DNA from: an uncultured Tenacibaculum sp. | GTDB lineage: Bacteria > Bacteroidota > Bacteroidia > Flavobacteriales > Flavobacteriaceae | Assembly (NCBI GenBank): GCA_947504185.1 | Contig: CANNGJ010000015.1 | Coordinates: forward strand, 1 to 64,000 | DNA: 64,000 bases | Direction: 5' to 3' | Shown here: positions 9,777 through 18,056 of the stretch, in pieces | Numbering within the stretch: the stretch's first letter is position 1 | How the letters are laid out: the number at the start of each line of letters is the position of its first letter | Notes under the pieces: generated by a model | Databases searched by the model: none | Told to the model about the DNA's origin: nothing | Seen by the model: the letters and a program-made list of their open reading frames with translations, nothing else | Made by a program: the position numbers and the translations under genes

Positions 9777-9935
9777 TTAAGTTCCTGGAGCTTCTGGGCT
9801 TTGCGCTTGTGCTTTTTGAGGATTTAAAATCATATAAGTTCCTAAAGCAGTTAAAGCAGCATATTTACTATAACCTCCTATTTTCTTTAAAGCTTCTTTT
9901 CTTGTAATATCTTTATTTTCAGTTTGTTTTTTCAT
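9777..9935 (-). CDS. Short peptide with Tat-like leader, candidate precursor peptide
   Basis: A 52-codon ORF from ATG 9935 to TAA 9777. The N-terminus is charged ('MKKQTENKDITRKEALKK'); TRKEALK resembles a twin-arginine motif with Lys in the second position. A hydrophobic stretch follows ('YAALTALGTYMIL'), then a signal-peptidase-like AQA at about 42-44 and a short tail, QSPEAPGT. The peptide ends in Thr, a possible phosphate acceptor for the adjacent kinase. It starts 11 nt after the stop of the large T9SS gene and precedes kinase and nucleotidyltransferase genes on the same strand. I read it as a candidate precursor with the last 8-10 residues as core. A small exported protein of other function is the alternative. 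Confidence 0.7.
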   Translation of the reverse strand: MKKQTENKDITRKEALKKIGGYSKYAALTALGTYMILNPQKAQAQSPEAPGT

Positions 9936-9946
9936 GATATCTTAAT

Positions 9947-12900
9947 TTACTCTAAAATAATTTTTTTACTAGTTTTTCCTAATTCAGAAGTTAATTCAAT
10001 GATATAAATACCAGCTGCTAATGAAGGTAAATTAACAGTTGAAAACCCATTTGATGTTAAACTTTGATTAGCTACTTCTTTTCCAAGTAAAGAGAAAACT
10101 TTTATAGCTGCATTTTTAGCCTGTAACCCAACTATAGATAGTGTATTTGGTGCAGATTTATAAATACTTACTTCTTTAATAGAAGTAGCTATAGGTGTAT
10201 CTATTTTTTGAGAAGTAGTGCGTAAATAAAATTGCCCAATACCATTAATATCATTTTTAAGAGTAACCGTATGATTAGCGTCAGTAATATCAATAAACTG
10301 TTTATTAACTCTGTCCTCTAGATACACTTTAGTGTTATTAGGTAAATTTTTAGAAGAAATAGAAAAGTTAATCTTTTTACCAGTTAAAGCGTTTAATCCA
10401 ATCGGTACAACAATATTTTCCATGTCCTCTAAAGGTAAAGATTGTATTGCATAATTCTTACCTTGATTGTCTGTTACTAATTGAGAGTATACTGAAAAAC
10501 TATTTGAAGAACCTCCAAATATTGTACTATCGTAACCATTATCAAAACCTTTTGTTTTTCCATTTAAATAGAAAATTTGGGTAGACTTTTCGCTTTTATC
10601 ACTTTTTGCTATAAGTTCTATTGAAGTTTTAGAATTTCTCATAAAAGTATCACTATTTTGATGAGATAACATAGCTGTATTTACAGAAACAGATCCATTA
10701 ATTCCAGCTTTAACAAAGAAACCTTGAGCAGGAGATATTTCAATCGGATTTGCTAAATTTCTAGTAACATATTTTGTTCCGTCCCATAACCAAATAGTTT
10801 GCTCACTTAACATAGGCATATTACTAAGGTTATTTAAGAAAGCTGAAGAATTTACATAGGCAGTGTATGGATTTCCAATCAAGTTAAAATCAGTTCTATC
10901 TCCTTTAGATATAGCAATAGAAACAGGGCCAGTATTCATTTTCCCATTAAAAATTAAATTAGGAGCACCTAATTTCACAGCTATTCCTTTTCCGTTTGTA
11001 ATAGTCCCGGTAGAACTACTAGTTTGGTAATCCCATGCTGAAGCTCCACTATTGGTATAAAAAGATAATGCTTTATTTGAGCTAGTAGTACCTTGGTCAA
11101 AAGAGTTATTAGTTAACATGTTTTCAATTGTTTCCCCAGAAACTGGTGCACAAACTAATTTCCAATCAGTACTATTTATAGATCTTTTAAATTCTACATC
11201 AGCATTTGTTATTGTTTCAAAAATAGCAGTAGCACCAGGTTGAAAGTAAATTTTTGAAACATCAACTATTGCAGAATTTACTGTTGGGTAATGAGATAAA
11301 CCACCTGGTATAACAACATCACTAGAAGTTGTAGGAATAGCATTGTAATTCCAGTTTGAGGCCTTTGTCCAATCACTGTCTGTAGTACCTGTCCAAATAT
11401 AATTTCCAGTAATACTAACACTTGTGTTAGAAGAATTAGGACAAGTTCCAGCAGTCGTATAGGTAACTGTATAGGTATTTGGAATAGAGGTTGATACATC
11501 TATTGTTCCTGTACTAGAATTAATGTTCAATCCAACTGTAGAAGAAAATGTACCACCTGCTAAACCTGTAATTGTAGGTGTTGGGTCACTATCGGTAGAA
11601 GCATATGATGCTGCACTATAATTAAAAGAAGCATTATCTAAAGAGTTAATAGTAACCGATGCTGTAGATGAGTTAGGACAAGTACCCGCTGTGGTATAAG
11701 TTACTGTATATGTACCAGGGGTAGATGCAGAAACATCAATGGTACCGTTTGAAGCAATACTTAAACCAGTAGTAGAGGAGAAAGAACCTCCTGTTAAACC
11801 AGTAATGGTTGGTGAAGGATCAGAAGTATCTGTACAGTATGCTGCTGCACTATAGTTAAAAGAAGCATCATCTAAAGAGTTAATAGTAACCGATGCTGTA
11901 GATGAGTTAGGACAAGTACCCGCCGTAGTATAAGTTACTATATATGTACCAGGGGTAGATGCAGAAACATCAATGGTACCGTTTGAAGCAATACTTAAAC
12001 CAGCAGTAGAGGAGAAAGAGCCTCCTGTTAAACCAGTAATGGTTGGTGAAGGATCAGAAGCATCTGTACAGTATGATGCTGCACTATAGCTAAAAGAAGC
12101 ATCTTCGGGAGCTGGGTTATTGATAGTCATTAGGTTGGTCATGGTGCAACCATTTGCATCTGTAACTTCTACATTAAAGTTTCCAGGAGAAAGGTTAGTA
12201 ACACTTGCTGTTGTTGAAACAGTTGTTCCCGTAGAATTTGTCCAAAGATAAGTGTAAGGAGGTGTACCGCCAATAGCAGTAGCCAAAGCTTCTCCATCAT
12301 TATTACCAATACATGTAATGTCTTTAGTAATCATTGTAGTAGTATTAAGAAGAGCAGGTTCATTAATAACGATATTAGAACTTAAAGCATTACAACCATT
12401 AGCGTCTTTAACAATTACATTGTATGTTCCAGAAGTAAGATTGTTAAAAATATTTGAGCTTGAAAATGTAGTGCCATTATTCAAAGAGTATTGATAGGGA
12501 TTAGTACCTCCTGAAGGATTTATCGTAAGACTTCCATCATCAGCTCCATTACAACTAACATCTGTCACGATAATTGATGTTGACATTGAAATTGTATTTA
12601 CTGTAACAGTTCCACAACTCCCCGGAGTAACACATCCTCCTTCACCTCTTACATAGTATGTTGTACTTGGAGTAGAAGGTGTTACAGTGATAGTCGAAGT
12701 TGTTGTTGTACCAACTAAAGTACCACCACAAGAGCTTGTATAGACAGCCCATTGTGTTGCATCATTCAAACTTCCAGAAATATTTAACGTAGCATTATTT
12801 CCATCACATACATTTGTAGGGCTATAGGTTATTGTAGGCACGTCTGGAGTAGTACATACTTCTGGAGCAGTAAGATTAGCGAGTGTAATGTTTCTTAATT

Positions 12901-13435
12901 CAAAATTTTGAGTACTTCCTCCACCAACAAGGTCAACCGTAATTTCTACTTGAGTAACATTTGTTACTGTGGAACCTGCTGTAAAAATATCTAAAACAGA
13001 ATGATTTGTAGTTGTAAAACTACCAGTTGTTTGGTATGCAGGTTTAAAAGAATTCCATGTTACAGTAGTTAAATCTGTTTTAGTAAAAATAATTTTAGTT
13101 ACAGCTTCGTCTAACTGTGATGATCCAGTGAAATTCCCCCAATTCATATCATTGACATCAAAAGAGCCTACGTTAATACCGTCACCTTTAATCGTGAAAG
13201 TTACAGTGACATCACCAGAGGCATCGGGGTAAAATAAATTAGGAATATGTGTCATATTATCACTAATTTCAATATTCGCTCCAGAAGGATTTGTTGATAT
13301 TGTTTTATGTCCGGTATTGTTTCCTGAACCATCTGAACCAGCTCCAGTAAAAGTATAGGTTGTTTGAGCGAAGATGGAACCATTGAAAAACAGCGTGAAG
13401 ACTAAAAAATACAATAGTTTGGTAATTTTTTTCAT
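9947..13435 (-). CDS. Large SprB-repeat surface protein with T9SS type A sorting domain
   Basis: A 1162-residue secreted protein. It has a signal peptide ('FTLFFNGSIFAQ'), an N-terminal beta domain (about 25-190), an Ig-like region (about 195-280), two SprB-type repeats (about 283-440, each with 'GTYNVIVKDANGC'-like ends) and three near-identical 78-residue repeats (about 445-678). A 'TDSDWTKASNWN' domain and a C-terminal type A sorting tail follow ('VFSLLGKEVANQ', 'LAAGIYIIELTSELGKTSKK'). It should pass the outer membrane through T9SS and be attached to the surface or released. No catalytic motif seen. Its stop is 11 nt from the small peptide gene, so the two may be co-transcribed. The sorting tail makes the localisation call strong; the ligand is unknown. 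Confidence 0.9.
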   Translation of the reverse strand: MKKITKLLYFLVFTLFFNGSIFAQTTYTFTGAGSDGSGNNTGHKTISTNPSGANIEISDNMTHIPNLFYPDASGDVTVTFTIKGDGINVGSFDVNDMNWGNFTGSSQLDEAVTKIIFTKTDLTTVTWNSFKPAYQTTGSFTTTNHSVLDIFTAGSTVTNVTQVEITVDLVGGGSTQNFELRNITLANLTAPEVCTTPDVPTITYSPTNVCDGNNATLNISGSLNDATQWAVYTSSCGGTLVGTTTTSTITVTPSTPSTTYYVRGEGGCVTPGSCGTVTVNTISMSTSIIVTDVSCNGADDGSLTINPSGGTNPYQYSLNNGTTFSSSNIFNNLTSGTYNVIVKDANGCNALSSNIVINEPALLNTTTMITKDITCIGNNDGEALATAIGGTPPYTYLWTNSTGTTVSTTASVTNLSPGNFNVEVTDANGCTMTNLMTINNPAPEDASFSYSAASYCTDASDPSPTITGLTGGSFSSTAGLSIASNGTIDVSASTPGTYIVTYTTAGTCPNSSTASVTINSLDDASFNYSAAAYCTDTSDPSPTITGLTGGSFSSTTGLSIASNGTIDVSASTPGTYTVTYTTAGTCPNSSTASVTINSLDNASFNYSAASYASTDSDPTPTITGLAGGTFSSTVGLNINSSTGTIDVSTSIPNTYTVTYTTAGTCPNSSNTSVSITGNYIWTGTTDSDWTKASNWNYNAIPTTSSDVVIPGGLSHYPTVNSAIVDVSKIYFQPGATAIFETITNADVEFKRSINSTDWKLVCAPVSGETIENMLTNNSFDQGTTSSNKALSFYTNSGASAWDYQTSSSTGTITNGKGIAVKLGAPNLIFNGKMNTGPVSIAISKGDRTDFNLIGNPYTAYVNSSAFLNNLSNMPMLSEQTIWLWDGTKYVTRNLANPIEISPAQGFFVKAGINGSVSVNTAMLSHQNSDTFMRNSKTSIELIAKSDKSEKSTQIFYLNGKTKGFDNGYDSTIFGGSSNSFSVYSQLVTDNQGKNYAIQSLPLEDMENIVVPIGLNALTGKKINFSISSKNLPNNTKVYLEDRVNKQFIDITDANHTVTLKNDINGIGQFYLRTTSQKIDTPIATSIKEVSIYKSAPNTLSIVGLQAKNAAIKVFSLLGKEVANQSLTSNGFSTVNLPSLAAGIYIIELTSELGKTSKKIILE
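11402..12103 (-). repeat. Three tandem 234-bp coding repeats
   Basis: Inside the T9SS type A gene, three units of 78 codons run head to tail at about 12103-11870, 11869-11636 and 11635-11402. The first two differ at only a few codons, including long stretches of identical DNA around 'SDPSPTITGLTGGSFSS'. The third has diverged ('YASTDSDPTPTITGLAGG'). The two Cys of the unit (YC, TC) are reduced to one in the third copy. This looks like recent duplication or ongoing gene conversion of an adhesin module. Confidence 0.9.
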
Positions 13436-13592
13436 GCTAAAGTTTAATTATAATTAGTTTATACTTAATAGTAGATAGTAATGGTTAAGATAGTGAAAAA
13501 TCAGTTTAAAAATGTAATTTAACAATAATAAGTACTTTATGTTTATAGAGTGGGAGAAGTATTGTTTTTATATACTCTCTTATAAAGTAAAA

Positions 13593-13619
13593 TAACACTA
13601 GAGGTTATATCTAGTGTTA
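13593..13619 (-). terminator. Terminator after the tail-collar-like gene
   Basis: Inverted repeat TAACACTAGA (13593-13602) and TCTAGTGTTA (13610-13619) with a 7-nt loop, followed on the minus strand by TTTTAC. It sits just past the stop of the tail-collar-like gene. The rest of 13436-13592 is AT-rich and holds no gene I can support; it must contain the promoter of the large T9SS gene. Confidence 0.7.
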
Positions 13620-13642
13620 CTTAACATGTCTCTTAGTTTAAA

Positions 13643-14275
13643 TTAGTTTCTTGAAGGAAAATAACCTTGTAATGCAATGATGTATCTAACGGTTAAATAA
13701 GGTTGCATATTATTAACACTTTGATTACCTCCTGTATTTCCGACAGTTACAGTTACTCCGTTTGCTGACATATTAGTATTAGCTGTTGGGGCGTAAATAT
13801 TTGAATCAACTATATTTGACCTATCAATAGGAGTTTTAGCAACAGCTAAGACATTACCAGTAGGGTCGTTTGTTGTACCTGTAGTATTTGCTGCAGTAAT
13901 TGTTCCAACAGCAGTATGACTATGACTAGGTAACTGTGTTTGATTTAGGATATTATATTCTCCCCCTCCTTTTTGTCCCCATACACGGTTACTTAAACCA
14001 GGTCCATTTCCAGCACTTATAGCAACTCTACCTCTTAAATCTGGTAAAGCAAAAGTAGTTCTACAATCCCCTCCATAAGTACATCCTATTAAAGAAAATA
14101 GTGCTGAATTTGAAGATATAGGAAGTAATTGTCCTTCGCAAAAAGCCCATCCTCTTGGCGCAAAGTTCCCTGCAAATATTCTAACTTCCCCTAGCATAGG
14201 ATCTTGTGCATTAGTTGTTGTAGTTGATAATAAGCAAATAAATAATAATCCCAGAAATTTAATTTTTAGTTTCAT
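13643..14275 (-). CDS. Secreted phage-tail-collar / microcystin-dependent-protein family protein
   Basis: A 210-residue protein with a signal peptide ('LLFICLLSTTTTNAQ'). It is followed by the tail-collar/MdpB signature 'MLGEVRIFAGNFAPRGWAFC', then 'EGQLLPISSNSALFSLIG', 'FALPDLRGRV' and 'MQPYLTVRYIIALQG' near the end. In phages this fold is a tail-fibre collar; in bacteria it is common in exported proteins of unknown role. The signal peptide and lack of any phage neighbour argue for a domesticated extracellular protein. There is no T9SS sorting tail. It lies upstream of the SprB-repeat gene on the same strand but is separated by a terminator. Confidence 0.85.
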   Translation of the reverse strand: MKLKIKFLGLLFICLLSTTTTNAQDPMLGEVRIFAGNFAPRGWAFCEGQLLPISSNSALFSLIGCTYGGDCRTTFALPDLRGRVAISAGNGPGLSNRVWGQKGGGEYNILNQTQLPSHSHTAVGTITAANTTGTTNDPTGNVLAVAKTPIDRSNIVDSNIYAPTANTNMSANGVTVTVGNTGGNQSVNNMQPYLTVRYIIALQGYFPSRN

Positions 14276-14396
14276 AATAAAAAGTTTGATTTAGTTAAGA
14301 TCAAATTTAATATCTTGAAATTTGTTTTTAAGGAGCTTTCTCTCTTAAAAGAAACAGGTAAACCCCCTTTTATTAAAAGTGAAAATATTTGGTTGT

Positions 14397-15896
14397 TTAA
14401 TTCTTACGCCAAAAGAAGGGCGTTAAAAGAATTAAGACAGTAAATAATTCTAAACGACCGATAAGCATTAAGAAAGAACAAAACCATTTTGCACCAGTTG
14501 AAAGATGGTTGAAATTATCAACAGGGCTTACACTACCAATTGCCGGACCAATATTTCCTAAAGAAGAAGCGCAAGCTCCTGAAGCCGATGTTAAATCTAA
14601 ACCTAAAAATGCTAAGATTACAGTTCCCATAATAAAGATTAGCATGTATAAAACAAAAAAGGAAAGTATGTTAAATACAATGGTTTGTTTTACAGCTTTA
14701 CCATCATAGCGAACAGGTATGATTGCATTTGGATGTAGTGATTTTTTAAATTCTAAAAAACTGTTTTTTAGCATTACAATATGTCGTACAATTTTTACCC
14801 CACCAGATGTGGATCCTGCAGATCCTCCTAAGAAGAATAAAGAGAAAAACAAAGCTGTTAGAAAGAAATTCCACATAGTAAAGTCAGCAGTTACAAAACC
14901 AGTGGTTGTAACAACAGATATAACCGAAAATAACGAGTGTCTAATCGCACTTTCAGTTTTTCCAAAAACCATCGGATGGTTTATTGAAGTATGTAAATTA
15001 GGGTCTTGATAAAAAATAATAGTAATGGCTACAACTGTAGATATAGCTAATATACCAAATAGATAGTATTTAAATTCTTCACTCTGTATTACTTTTCTAA
15101 CTTTTCCTTTTAAAGCAAAATAAGTAAGTACAAAATTTGTTCCTGCAACAAACATGAAAAATATAATGATGTATTGAATCATTGGTGTTCCGTTCCAATG
15201 AGCAACACTAGCATTTTTGGTTGAGAATCCACCAGAACTTACAGTTGCCATTGCATGATTTAATGCATCAAACCATGTCATTCCAGCTACTTTTAAAAGT
15301 AAAAACTCAACAAAAGTTAATAATACGTAAATTAACCATAAACGTTTTGCAGTATCTGTAATGCGTGGATGTAATTTATCTGCTGATGGGCCAGGAGCTT
15401 CGGCCATAAATAACTGCATACCACCTATACCTAACAAAGGTAAAATTGCAATGGTTAATACAATGATTCCCATACCACCAATCCAATGCGTTGCGCTTCG
15501 CCAAAATAAAATTCCTTTAGGCATGGATTCAATATCTGTTAATATTGAAGATCCAGTAGTTGAGTACCCAGAAATTGTTTCAAAAAAAGCATTGGTAATA
15601 CTTGGTATACTATCTGATAGTAAATAAGGAAGCATTCCTGTAGCAGATAAGGTTAACCACCCAAAAGTAACTATAAGGTACCCTTCTTTTTTTTGAATAT
15701 TTTTATTATCAGGTTTGTTAAAAAAATATAGCAATAAACCAATAGCTATAGTAATAATTCCAGCGCTTAAAATTCCCCATTTAGAAGGTTCATCATAATA
15801 TAAACTAAAGGGTAGTGATAACCACATGAATAATCCGTTAAGGATTGCAGTTACTCCTAAAAAACGATAAATAAGTTTAAAATTAAGATTTTCCAT
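14397..15896 (-). CDS. trkH: TrkH family potassium uptake protein, membrane subunit
   Basis: A 499-residue integral membrane protein with many hydrophobic helices. It has the four pore loops of the TrkH/Ktr family: 'ETISGYSTTGSSIL', 'ATVSSGGFSTKNAS', 'VVTTTGFVTADF' and 'ASSLGNIGPAIGSV', each carrying the selectivity-filter glycine. Together with cytoplasmic TrkA it takes up K+ across the inner membrane. The start ATG shares one base with the trkA stop (TAATG on the minus strand), so the two are co-transcribed and translationally coupled. Length and motifs are normal for the family. Confidence 0.95.
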   Translation of the reverse strand: MENLNFKLIYRFLGVTAILNGLFMWLSLPFSLYYDEPSKWGILSAGIITIAIGLLLYFFNKPDNKNIQKKEGYLIVTFGWLTLSATGMLPYLLSDSIPSITNAFFETISGYSTTGSSILTDIESMPKGILFWRSATHWIGGMGIIVLTIAILPLLGIGGMQLFMAEAPGPSADKLHPRITDTAKRLWLIYVLLTFVEFLLLKVAGMTWFDALNHAMATVSSGGFSTKNASVAHWNGTPMIQYIIIFFMFVAGTNFVLTYFALKGKVRKVIQSEEFKYYLFGILAISTVVAITIIFYQDPNLHTSINHPMVFGKTESAIRHSLFSVISVVTTTGFVTADFTMWNFFLTALFFSLFFLGGSAGSTSGGVKIVRHIVMLKNSFLEFKKSLHPNAIIPVRYDGKAVKQTIVFNILSFFVLYMLIFIMGTVILAFLGLDLTSASGACASSLGNIGPAIGSVSPVDNFNHLSTGAKWFCSFLMLIGRLELFTVLILLTPFFWRKN

Positions 15897-17242
15897 TAGT
15901 TGAATAAATCTTCTACAGTTGTAATCGCTTCTGGTAAGCAGAATACAATAGCTTTATCACCACTTTGTAATTGAAAGTCACCAAAAGACATGTGTGGTTT
16001 TTCGTCTCTAATAACTCCTCCAAAAACAGCTTCTCTTGGAAAACGCAATTCTTTAATTGGTTTCTGAGTTACTTTTGCATTTGGTTGAACTTCGAACTCA
16101 AATACTTCTGCATCAATATTATGTAAATTAGCGAGTGCTAAAATTTCTCCTTTACGAATATGACGAAAGATATTACTAGCCGCTATTAATTTTTTATTTA
16201 TTAAAGTATCAATACCAATTGTTTGGGATATGTTAATGTAGTCCATATTCTCAACAAGAGCTACAGTCTTTTTTACCCCTTTTGATTTTGCAACTAAACA
16301 AGACATAATATTTGTTTCAGAATCACCAGTAACAGCAACAAAAGCATCCATTTCTCTAATATTTTCTTGCTCTAATAATTCTAAATCTCTACCATCACCA
16401 TGAATTACTAACGTATTTCTTAGGTCTTCAGCAAGATTTAAAGCCTTCTCTTTTTTTCTTTCAATTAGTTTAACCTTAAAATTATCGTTACAAAGGCTTC
16501 TAGAGGTTTTTCGTCCGATACTACTTCCACCAAGAATCATCACATTTTTAATGTCAACTTGCTCTTTTCCAATGATAGGGTATAGTTTATCAATACTATA
16601 ATTCGGTACAGAAAAATATACTTGATCATTCATTTTGTAAACAGTATCACCACGAGGAATAACAGTTTGTGCAGTGCCCTCACGTTTTATGGCAATAGTT
16701 ATAAAATCAACTAGACTAAATTTATCTTTAGCCTCTTTTACAGTTAAATCTAAAATAGGGGATTTATAACCTAGGGTTGTTCCCATGATGTTAAATAAAC
16801 CGTTTTCAAAAGCAACAGTATCATTAAAAGAAGATTGATTTAATAATAATTTAATTTCTTCAGCAGCTAATGCTTCCGGAGAAATCATAAAATCAACGCC
16901 GTAGTCTTCAAAATTAATTGAATCGTTTTTTAAAAACTCAGGATTATTAATTCTTGCTATTGTTTTTTTTACTCCTAAGGCTTTTCCTACTACTGATATT
17001 GTGAAATTTGTATTCTGACTTTCAGTAACAGCCAAGAGTAAATCCGCATTATCAATGCCAATTTCTTTTAAAAGCTTAATGGAGGTAGCATCTCCTTTTT
17101 TTGTGATAACATCTAAATGATTATTAATGTAGTTTAGTTTATCACCATCAAAATCTACTACATAAGTATCTTGAGATTCGTAAGAAAGGAGTTTAGCCAA
17201 ATGAAAACCTACGTCTCCAGCCCCGGCTATGATAATCTTCAT
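15896..17242 (-). CDS. trkA: Trk system potassium transporter, regulatory subunit
   Basis: About 448 residues. I start at ATG 17242, which gives the RCK Rossmann motif at once ('MKIIIAGAGDVGFHLAKLLS'). An open extension to 17563 overlaps radC on the other strand, precedes the promoter and lacks family sequence, so it is rejected. Two RCK-N domains (residues 1-120 and about 230-350, the second with 'VMILGGSSIGRKTSRSL') each precede an RCK-C domain. TrkA binds NAD(H)/ATP and gates TrkH. A strong Bacteroidota promoter lies 23 nt upstream. Confidence 0.95.
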   Translation of the reverse strand: MKIIIAGAGDVGFHLAKLLSYESQDTYVVDFDGDKLNYINNHLDVITKKGDATSIKLLKEIGIDNADLLLAVTESQNTNFTISVVGKALGVKKTIARINNPEFLKNDSINFEDYGVDFMISPEALAAEEIKLLLNQSSFNDTVAFENGLFNIMGTTLGYKSPILDLTVKEAKDKFSLVDFITIAIKREGTAQTVIPRGDTVYKMNDQVYFSVPNYSIDKLYPIIGKEQVDIKNVMILGGSSIGRKTSRSLCNDNFKVKLIERKKEKALNLAEDLRNTLVIHGDGRDLELLEQENIREMDAFVAVTGDSETNIMSCLVAKSKGVKKTVALVENMDYINISQTIGIDTLINKKLIAASNIFRHIRKGEILALANLHNIDAEVFEFEVQPNAKVTQKPIKELRFPREAVFGGVIRDEKPHMSFGDFQLQSGDKAIVFCLPEAITTVEDLFN

Positions 17243-17264
17243 ATTTGAAATTAAAAATAGAATA

Positions 17265-17296
17265 CAAAGATACTGTGCTTCTTTTGGTTGTGCAAA
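17265..17296 (-). promoter_or_regulatory. Promoter of trkA-trkH
   Basis: On the minus strand, TTTG (17293-17296) and TATCTTTG (17265-17272) are 20 nt apart, an excellent match to the Bacteroidota TTTG / TAnnTTTG promoter. Transcription would start near 17260, inside the long open extension, which fixes the trkA start at 17242. Confidence 0.75.
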
Positions 17297-17336
17297 AAAT
17301 GGATTATATTTATAAGGGATTTTGAATTTTAAAAGC

Positions 17337-18023
17337 ATGAAAAAGTTTTCAATAAAATCATGGGCATTAGATGATAGACCTCGAGAAAAACTCATGATGA
17401 AAGGGAAAACTGTTCTTTCGGATGCTGAATTAATCGCAATACTTATTGGTTCTGGTAATAGAGAAGAAAGTGCTGTTGCATTGTCAAAGCGAATATTATT
17501 ATCGGTTGATAATGATTTAAATGCATTGGCAAAATTATCAGTTGAAGAATTAATGAAATTCAAGGGGATAGGAGAGGCGAAAGCGATATCGATAGTTACA
17601 GCTTTAGAATTGGGAAAAAGAAGACAGTTTGAAGATAAAAAACTTGTCTCGAAAATTAATAGTTCTGCTGATGTTTCTAATATAATGGAGCCACTTATTG
17701 CAGATTTACCACATGAAGAGTTTTGGGTATTGTATTTAAATAATTCGAATAAAGTGCTCGCAAAAAATCAACTAAGTAGGGGAGGATTGACAGCTACATT
17801 GGTAGATATTAGGTTGTTATTTAAACGAGCGTTGGAACTTTCAAGTGTTGGAGTTATCGTTTGTCACAATCATCCTTCAGGAAAATTACAACCAAGTAAT
17901 TCAGATATAGAATTGACTCACAAAATTAAAGAAGCTGGCAAGACACTAGATATAAAATTACTAGATCATTTAATAATTACGGAAAAAGCGTATTTTAGCT
18001 TTGCAGATGAAGGAATTTTATAG
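17337..18023 (+). CDS. radC: RadC family protein (JAMM/MPN domain)
   Basis: About 228 residues from ATG 17337; a TTG at 17322 would add five residues. An N-terminal UPF0758 helix-hairpin-helix region ('GKTVLSDAELIAILIGSG', 'LMKFKGIGEAKAISIVTALE') precedes the JAMM domain with 'VGVIVCHNHPSGKLQPSNSD', the His-x-His...Asp metal-binding signature. RadC was first linked to DNA repair, but its biochemical role is unsettled. It is divergent from trkA with a 94-nt shared promoter region. A possible promoter (TTTG 17283, TATATTTA 17305) fits the ATG start. Confidence 0.93.
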   Translation: MKKFSIKSWALDDRPREKLMMKGKTVLSDAELIAILIGSGNREESAVALSKRILLSVDNDLNALAKLSVEELMKFKGIGEAKAISIVTALELGKRRQFEDKKLVSKINSSADVSNIMEPLIADLPHEEFWVLYLNNSNKVLAKNQLSRGGLTATLVDIRLLFKRALELSSVGVIVCHNHPSGKLQPSNSDIELTHKIKEAGKTLDIKLLDHLIITEKAYFSFADEGIL

Positions 18024-18056
18024 TCCTTATTATTTTATAAAAGATATTTAGTGGCT

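Noticed and set aside
7543..9935. Complete lasso-peptide gene cluster
   Set aside because: No asparagine-synthetase-like cyclase, no B-type peptidase and no lasso core pattern (Gly1 with Asp/Glu at 7-9) is present; only the kinase and nucleotidyltransferase recall such clusters.
11402..12103. CRISPR-like array
   Set aside because: The repeats are 234 bp, in frame and translated; no short repeats with unique spacers.
13643..14275. Prophage remnant
   Set aside because: A single tail-collar protein with a signal peptide and no other phage gene, integrase or att site.
17243..17563. N-terminal extension of TrkA over the radC start
   Set aside because: A strong trkA promoter lies at 17265-17296, the extension has no family sequence and the Rossmann motif begins exactly at ATG 17242.
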